NCBI GenBank assembly: GCA_002423265.1
Contig: DIVE01000025.1
Location: 13,262-24,338 of the forward strand
Reading direction: 5' to 3'
From: Methylophilaceae bacterium UBA6140
Lineage (GTDB): Bacteria; Pseudomonadota; Gammaproteobacteria; Burkholderiales; Methylophilaceae
Length of the DNA stretch: 11,077 bases
A program made the position numbers and the translations under genes. Below, piece after piece: positions 7,693 through 11,077 of the stretch. Numbering within the stretch: position 1 is the first letter of the stretch; each line of letters begins with the position of its first letter. Under the pieces are notes generated by a model that had not been told where the DNA came from, did no database searches, and saw nothing but the letters and a program-made list of their open reading frames with translations.

Positions 7693-8163
7693 CTAACATC
7701 CGCTCAATGACACTTCGACCATTTTGGCCGCCGTGAAATAACGGTCACCGGCCTTGACGATGATCTGCACATTCGAGCTTTCGGCCATCTTGATGCGGGT
7801 CACGACAGCCGGCTCCGCACCGCCGCTGAAGATGAAATTGGCGATCAGCGGCGTCGGGTTTTTCTCGACCAGAATGGCAATCGCCTCGGTATTGGCGATG
7901 CGGCTTTTGACTTCCACCTGTACCACGGCGCCACTCTCGGCGAAATCGGGCGCGATGATATCAATCTCGCTGCTCGGAGTTTCGCCCGCCACCTGCAGGC
8001 CCTTGGCCGCCTCCGGCTGCGTAGTGGCCTCGAAGGCCGCCTTGTTCCAGAGCGCGGCCAGCGCACTGACCGGCATCCACATCAAGGCCGCAACAGCCCC
8101 CAGCGTCAGTTGCAGAAAGCCGCGACGCGGCAGATGCTGCTTGCTCGAATCTTGCTCGCTCAA
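7693..8163 (-). CDS. soxY: Thiosulfate-oxidation carrier subunit SoxY with shortened C-terminus
   Basis: 156 residues from a TTG start at 8163. SoxY is the periplasmic subunit that carries sulfur intermediates on a cysteine at the end of a flexible C-terminal arm. A Tat signal is visible: twin arginine R13-R14 in PRRGFLQL, hydrophobic core to about 34, likely cut after ALA (36). The body (SEIDIIAPDFAESGAVVQVEVKS, ILVEKNPTPLIANF, RIKMAESSNVQIIVKA) matches the family. The C-terminus is VSLSGC, ending at Cys156, whereas the classical SoxY ends GGCGG. The TTG overlaps the bepA stop as TTGA (8160-8163). A strong AAGGAGG (8174-8180) inside bepA lies 10 nt upstream and supports this unusual start. 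Confidence 0.93.
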   Translation of the reverse strand: MSEQDSSKQHLPRRGFLQLTLGAVAALMWMPVSALAALWNKAAFEATTQPEAAKGLQVAGETPSSEIDIIAPDFAESGAVVQVEVKSRIANTEAIAILVEKNPTPLIANFIFSGGAEPAVVTRIKMAESSNVQIIVKAGDRYFTAAKMVEVSLSGC

Positions 8164-9596
8164 TTGAATAACCCCTCCTTTTTCGGTTCCAGCGCCATCT
8201 GCTTCAGCTGATTCAAACGCGCCTCGACAATCGATTGCTGATAAAAATCGCCGTCATTGGCCTTGGCCGCCAGATCCATCTGTTCCAGCGCACTCTGCAG
8301 ATCATACCTGCGGAAATAAGCCTCGCCCTGCGCCTGATGCCTGAGCAGGTTCTTGCCCTGCATGGTGTAAGCACGCGACTTCAACTCATAAAAATACGGA
8401 TCATCCGGCCACGCCGGCTGTTTATCGCTGATCAGCCGCAACGCCATATCGGACTGCCCCAGCGCCAGATAATGCTCGGCATACCCATAAATCAGCGCGC
8501 GGTGGTTGGGGAACTGTTGCAAGGCCTGGGCGAACTGCTTGCCTGCACCTTCGACATCGCGCCGGGCCACCAGCAGGTTGGCCGCCAGAGTTTCGACATA
8601 AGGATGGCGCGCTGCATTTTTGCGCAACCACTCCACCTGTCTAGCCGTCCCTTCCAGATTGTTGTTACGCATCATGGCCAGCGCCAGCCCGTACTGCTCG
8701 GCAGCCTCATTGGTATAACGGCCTTCGCGCAGGGTTTCCTGAAAATAAGTCACGGCCTGCGAAGCCGAACCATGCGCTGCGCGCAGTTTGGCACGCACAT
8801 ACTGGAATTCCTGGCTGTCCGGCACCTGCCGGTATGGCATGCTATCGACGCGATTCCTGACATCGGTAATCCGCTCGGTGGTCAAGGGGTGAGTGCGCAA
8901 AAAGGAAGGCGCACTGCCATCGACGAAACGCGAACTTTTCATCATGGTGTTGAAGAATTCCGGCATGCCGCGCGTATCGAATCCGGCGCTGTCGAGAATC
9001 TGCAAGCCGACGCGATCAGCCTCGCGCTCATGCTCGCGCGTGTAATCCAGCTGCTTCTGCACGGCACCGGCAGAGGCTGCCGCCATCGCCCCGCTACCAA
9101 GCTGCGGGTTCGAACGGGCGGCGAGCAGGGCAAGCCCCATGGTCGCCAGATTGAGCAGATAATCCTGCTTCTGTTGCGCCATCATGCGGGCCAGATGGCG
9201 CTGCACCACATGGCCGATTTCATGGCCCAGCACACCCGCCAGTTCCGACTCGTTATTGGCCGCCAGAATCAGACCGGTATGCACCCCGATGACGCCGCCC
9301 GGCATGGCAAAAGCGTTGATGGTATTGTCCTGCACGACGAAAAAATTGAACTGCTGGCGCTTGTCCGGCCCGTGCGAGACCAACCGGTAGCCGAGGTTAT
9401 GGATGTAATCGTTGATCTCAACATCACGCGAAACCTGATTGCTGCGCATCACGTCGCGCATGATCTGGTTGGCGATCATCTGCTCCTGCAAGGGCGAAAG
9501 CACGGTCGCCGACACATCGCCGAGGTCGGGCAGCTCGTTGGCGCTTGCTGCAGGCAGCAAAAACGCGCTTAATAACATGGCATAAATGAGTTTCAT
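8160..9596 (-). CDS. bepA: BepA-like M48 zinc metalloprotease with TPR domain (outer-membrane assembly quality control)
   Basis: 478 residues, close to E. coli BepA. BepA is a periplasmic protease and chaperone that helps assemble LptD and removes stalled outer-membrane proteins at the BAM complex. Visible: signal peptide (core YAMLLSAFLLPAA, cut near residue 19), substrate-side motif NAFAMPGGVIGVHTGL (94-109), zinc site HEIGH (125-129) with third ligand E192 in EREAD, and H236 in RTHPL, corresponding to the regulatory histidine of E. coli BepA. Residues about 255-450 are helical repeats typical of its TPR domain. The ATG at 9596 has no clear ribosome site. It is first in an operon with soxY and soxZ and diverges from moaC. 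Confidence 0.93.
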   Translation of the reverse strand: MKLIYAMLLSAFLLPAASANELPDLGDVSATVLSPLQEQMIANQIMRDVMRSNQVSRDVEINDYIHNLGYRLVSHGPDKRQQFNFFVVQDNTINAFAMPGGVIGVHTGLILAANNESELAGVLGHEIGHVVQRHLARMMAQQKQDYLLNLATMGLALLAARSNPQLGSGAMAAASAGAVQKQLDYTREHEREADRVGLQILDSAGFDTRGMPEFFNTMMKSSRFVDGSAPSFLRTHPLTTERITDVRNRVDSMPYRQVPDSQEFQYVRAKLRAAHGSASQAVTYFQETLREGRYTNEAAEQYGLALAMMRNNNLEGTARQVEWLRKNAARHPYVETLAANLLVARRDVEGAGKQFAQALQQFPNHRALIYGYAEHYLALGQSDMALRLISDKQPAWPDDPYFYELKSRAYTMQGKNLLRHQAQGEAYFRRYDLQSALEQMDLAAKANDGDFYQQSIVEARLNQLKQMALEPKKEGLFN

Positions 9597-9667
9597 CGTT
9601 GGTATGATAACGGTATTGATGCATCAGTTCACTTTGCAATTAAGGAGTCCCGCAAGCGGGATCTGTC
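9597..9667. promoter_or_regulatory. Divergent bepA/moaC control region with palindrome
   Basis: This 71-nt gap drives two operons in opposite directions. It contains a perfect 10-bp palindrome TGATGCATCA (9617-9626), a near-repeat GGTATgATaac/GGTATtGATgc (starting 9601 and 9612, an 11-bp or one-turn offset), and TATGAT (9603-9608), one mismatch from a -10 box. On the minus strand TATCAT (9604-9609) would put transcription start nearly at the bepA ATG. No good -35 box was found, so an activator or a divergent operator is conceivable. Confidence 0.35.
9642..9667 (+). promoter_or_regulatory. moaC ribosome site with intervening hairpin
   Basis: The only good Shine-Dalgarno, AAGGAG (9642-9647), is 20 nt from the moaC ATG, far beyond normal. 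Between them is a hairpin: TCCCG (9648-9652), loop CAAG, CGGGA (9657-9661). When folded, it leaves just 6 nt from AAGGAG to ATG. No alternative in-frame start codon lies nearer the AAGGAG. The hairpin may therefore be needed for, or tune, initiation. Confidence 0.5.
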
Positions 9668-10147
9668 ATGAATCAGCTCACACATTTCGATAACAGCGGC
9701 CGGGCCCACATGGTTGACGTCGGCGGAAAAAATGAAACGCGCCGCATTGCCGTCGCCGCCGGCAGCATCCGGATGCAGGCCGCCACATTGGACCTCATCA
9801 TGCAGGGCCATGCAAAAAAAGGCGACGTGCTCGGCATCGCCAGAATCGCCGCGATTCAAGGCTCGAAACGCACTTCCGAGCTGATCCCCCTGTGCCACCC
9901 GATCGCGCTGACCAGGGTCGGGGTTGAATTCGACATCGATGAAAACGCCAACACCGTCCACTGCACCGTCACCGCCGAAACCGTCGGTCGTACCGGTGTC
10001 GAAATGGAAGCGCTCACTGCCGCCAGCGTCGCGCTACTGACCATCTATGACATGTGCAAAGCCGTAGACCGTGGCATGGTCATCAACCATATCCGCTTGC
10101 TGGAAAAGCAGGGCGGTAAATCAGGCCATTGGAAAGCAGAGAAGTAA
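9668..10147 (+). CDS. moaC: Cyclic pyranopterin monophosphate synthase MoaC
   Basis: 159 residues, the usual length. MoaC works with MoaA in the first stage of molybdenum cofactor synthesis, turning 3',8-cyclo-GTP into cyclic pyranopterin monophosphate in the cytoplasm. It aligns without shift to E. coli numbering at the active site: K51, H77 within LIPLCHP, the E112-x-E114 pair in VEMEAL, D128 and K131 in [11 protein letters not shown]. It stands alone on the plus strand; no other moa gene is in the window. It is the last host gene before the foreign segment, and its 3' end is intact. Confidence 0.97.
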   Translation: MNQLTHFDNSGRAHMVDVGGKNETRRIAVAAGSIRMQAATLDLIMQGHAKKGDVLGIARIAAIQGSKRTSELIPLCHPIALTRVGVEFDIDENANTVHCTVTAETVGRTGVEMEALTAASVALLTIYDMCKAVDRGMVINHIRLLEKQGGKSGHWKAEK

Positions 10148-10223
10148 GCACTAACAAAAGACAATGTGATGAAAAGATAAAAAACGAGCTTGTCCTGATT
10201 CGGTCCTTTTTGAGGGGGCTGAA
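10148..10223. other. A+T-rich spacer at the host/mobile-element junction
   Basis: 76 nt between moaC and the integrase. By hand count, 10141-10200 is about one third G+C, against about 57% in a moaC segment (9901-9960) and 48% in an integrase segment (10441-10500). It carries a strong GAGGGGG ribosome site (10212-10218) 5 nt before the integrase ATG. An attachment-site core probably lies here or at the end of moaC, but with only one end in view it cannot be marked. No tRNA is present. Confidence 0.45.
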
Positions 10224-10816
10224 ATGGCTACGTTTAGAAACAGAAATGGTAAGTGGCAAGCGCGGGTTCAACGAACTGGGCAACATGCAATCGCAAAATC
10301 CTTCACCACAAAACAAGATGCAGTGCAGTGGTCACGCAGTATAGAAAGTCAGATGGACCGTGGCAGCTACATTGATACCACGCTGGCGCAGAAGAGCACA
10401 TTGGCTGACCTGATTGAGCTGTATATTAAGCAAGTACTACCTTCACTAAGAGGATGCAGTGAGGACACTATCCGTCTAAACGCCATTAAAGTGCGTCCGA
10501 TATGCAGGCCGGCTTTAACTTCGCTGACTCCGAAAGTACTGGGCGATTACCGCGACCAACGGCTCAAAGAAGTATCAGCAGGAACAGTAATAAGAGAACT
10601 GAGCTACATATCTAGCATCATCAACCACGGACGCAGGGAATGGGGCATCAATATCGAGAACCCTGTGAGGCTAGTTCGCAAACCACCGACACCACAAGGC
10701 AGGAACAGGATTCTGGACGAAGCGGAGAAGTGTCGCATACTGCAACAGTTGCAGCCCACGAGACAAAATCGGCGAAACCCTTGGATGCCCCCTCTGGTTG
10801 AGCTTGCGCTTGAAAC
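10224..10816 (+). pseudogene. Tyrosine-recombinase integrase, truncated by an IS3-family element
   Basis: About 198 codons of a phage- or island-type integrase. The start is well supported by GAGGGGG 5 nt upstream. Residues 1-50 (MATFRNRNGKWQARVQR...KSFTTKQDAVQW) resemble an arm-type DNA-binding domain, and about 55-160 (TLADLIELYIKQVLP... to GINIENPVRLVRKP) the core-binding domain. The similarity ends at PPLVELALET, where intact members continue into the first catalytic arginine block. In this copy the next bases are an IS end, and the frame closes after a few foreign codons at 10838. All catalytic residues (R, K, H, R, H, Y) are missing, so it cannot recombine DNA. The 3' half may lie past the IS, outside the window. 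Its base composition is lower in G+C than that of the host genes. Confidence 0.85.
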
Positions 10817-11077
10817 TGAATCGCCCCGTCTGCACTAGACACTTTCAAGCCTGCTGAAGTACTGCATCTCGAACTTTACCGGAGAAAGGCCGTTGTTGTA
10901 ACCGTGCTGCCTTCTCGAGTTGTAAAACATCTCAATATAGTCGAACACATCACGCCGGGCCTCTTCACGATCAATGTAAATTCTGCGCTTGATGCGCTCA
11001 CGCTTCAGTAGCTGAAAGAAGCTTTCTGCGACAGCATTGTCATAGCAGTTTCCTCGCCGGCTCTGACTCGCAACCAA
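10817..11077 (-). mobile_element. IS3-family insertion sequence, one end (partial)
   Basis: The element begins at about 10817 with TGAATCGCCCCG, which has the 5'-TG terminus and the TGAAxCGCCCCG look of many IS3-group inverted repeats, exactly where integrase homology stops. Its transposase stop lies 18 nt inside, a usual distance. The other end and the target duplication are outside the window, so the exact boundary could be 1-3 nt off. Confidence 0.75.
10835..11077 (-). CDS. IS3-family transposase (OrfB), C-terminal part
   Basis: 80 residues of the 3' end; the gene enters from beyond the right edge, so no start is shown (the first codon in view is TTG for Leu inside the protein). SRRGNCYDNAVAESFFQLLK followed by REEARRDVFDYIEMFYNSRRQHG and LSPVKFE is the diagnostic C-terminal part of the IS3 integrase-core domain. 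The third catalytic acid of the DDE triad is expected to be the Glu in AESFF (residue 18 of the visible part). In IS3 elements OrfB is normally made as a frameshift fusion with OrfA; that junction is out of view. Confidence 0.93.
   Translation of the reverse strand: MVASQSRRGNCYDNAVAESFFQLLKRERIKRRIYIDREEARRDVFDYIEMFYNSRRQHGYNNGLSPVKFEMQYFSRLESV

Noticed and set aside
8235..9572. A 445-codon open frame on the plus strand opposite bepA
   Set aside because: It mirrors bepA almost end to end; its composition (rich in His, Gln, Arg, Leu) is typical of an antisense shadow, and bepA has clear catalytic motifs.
10148..10223. A tRNA or terminator as the attachment site of the integrated element
   Set aside because: No cloverleaf, CCA-end or stem followed by a T-run could be drawn in this A+T-rich spacer.
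10129..10344. A 71-codon frame bridging moaC and the integrase, possibly a small phage gene
   Set aside because: It overlaps the integrase start out of frame, lacks a ribosome site, and starts inside moaC.

Overview
The window looks like a betaproteobacterial chromosome segment. The evidence is GC-rich host genes, a betaproteobacterial-style Hda, two DUF3108 proteins next to purM and an RsmB/NOP methyltransferase, and soxYZ. The soxYZ pair suggests reduced-sulfur metabolism. A placement near sulfur- or iron-oxidising Nitrosomonadales/Gallionellales is only a guess.

Layout. Positions 1-3579 hold a minus-strand cluster reading purM (GTG start) -> signal-peptide DUF3108 protein -> membrane-anchored DUF3108 protein -> RsmB/NOP RNA methyltransferase (cut by the window edge). 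The last three genes overlap head to tail. Diverging from purM is a tight plus-strand operon at 3637-7354: an AI-2E/PerM-type membrane protein, hda, a COG2509-type FAD-dependent dehydrogenase and a small DUF3147-like membrane protein. Gaps in it are 5, 14 and 3 nt. Converging on it from 9596 to 7368 is the minus-strand operon bepA -> soxY -> soxZ; bepA and soxY overlap by 4 nt at a TTGA junction. Divergent from bepA is moaC (9668-10147).

Beyond moaC the sequence changes character. A 76-bp A+T-rich spacer leads into a tyrosine integrase that breaks off at about 10816, just before its catalytic domain. There an IS3-family element begins; its transposase 3' end fills the rest of the window. This looks like the edge of an integrated element that was later hit by an IS.

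Most of the window is conserved housekeeping. E. coli keeps perM, bepA, hda and purM in one neighbourhood, and a rearranged version is seen here. I found no convincing new multi-gene system. The observations most worth checking are a SoxY whose C-terminus stops at the carrier cysteine, an Hda about 20 residues short between Walker A and Walker B, a moaC ribosome-binding site set at normal spacing only if a small hairpin folds, the bepA-soxYZ coupling, and the split integrase. No tRNA, rRNA or CRISPR array was seen.
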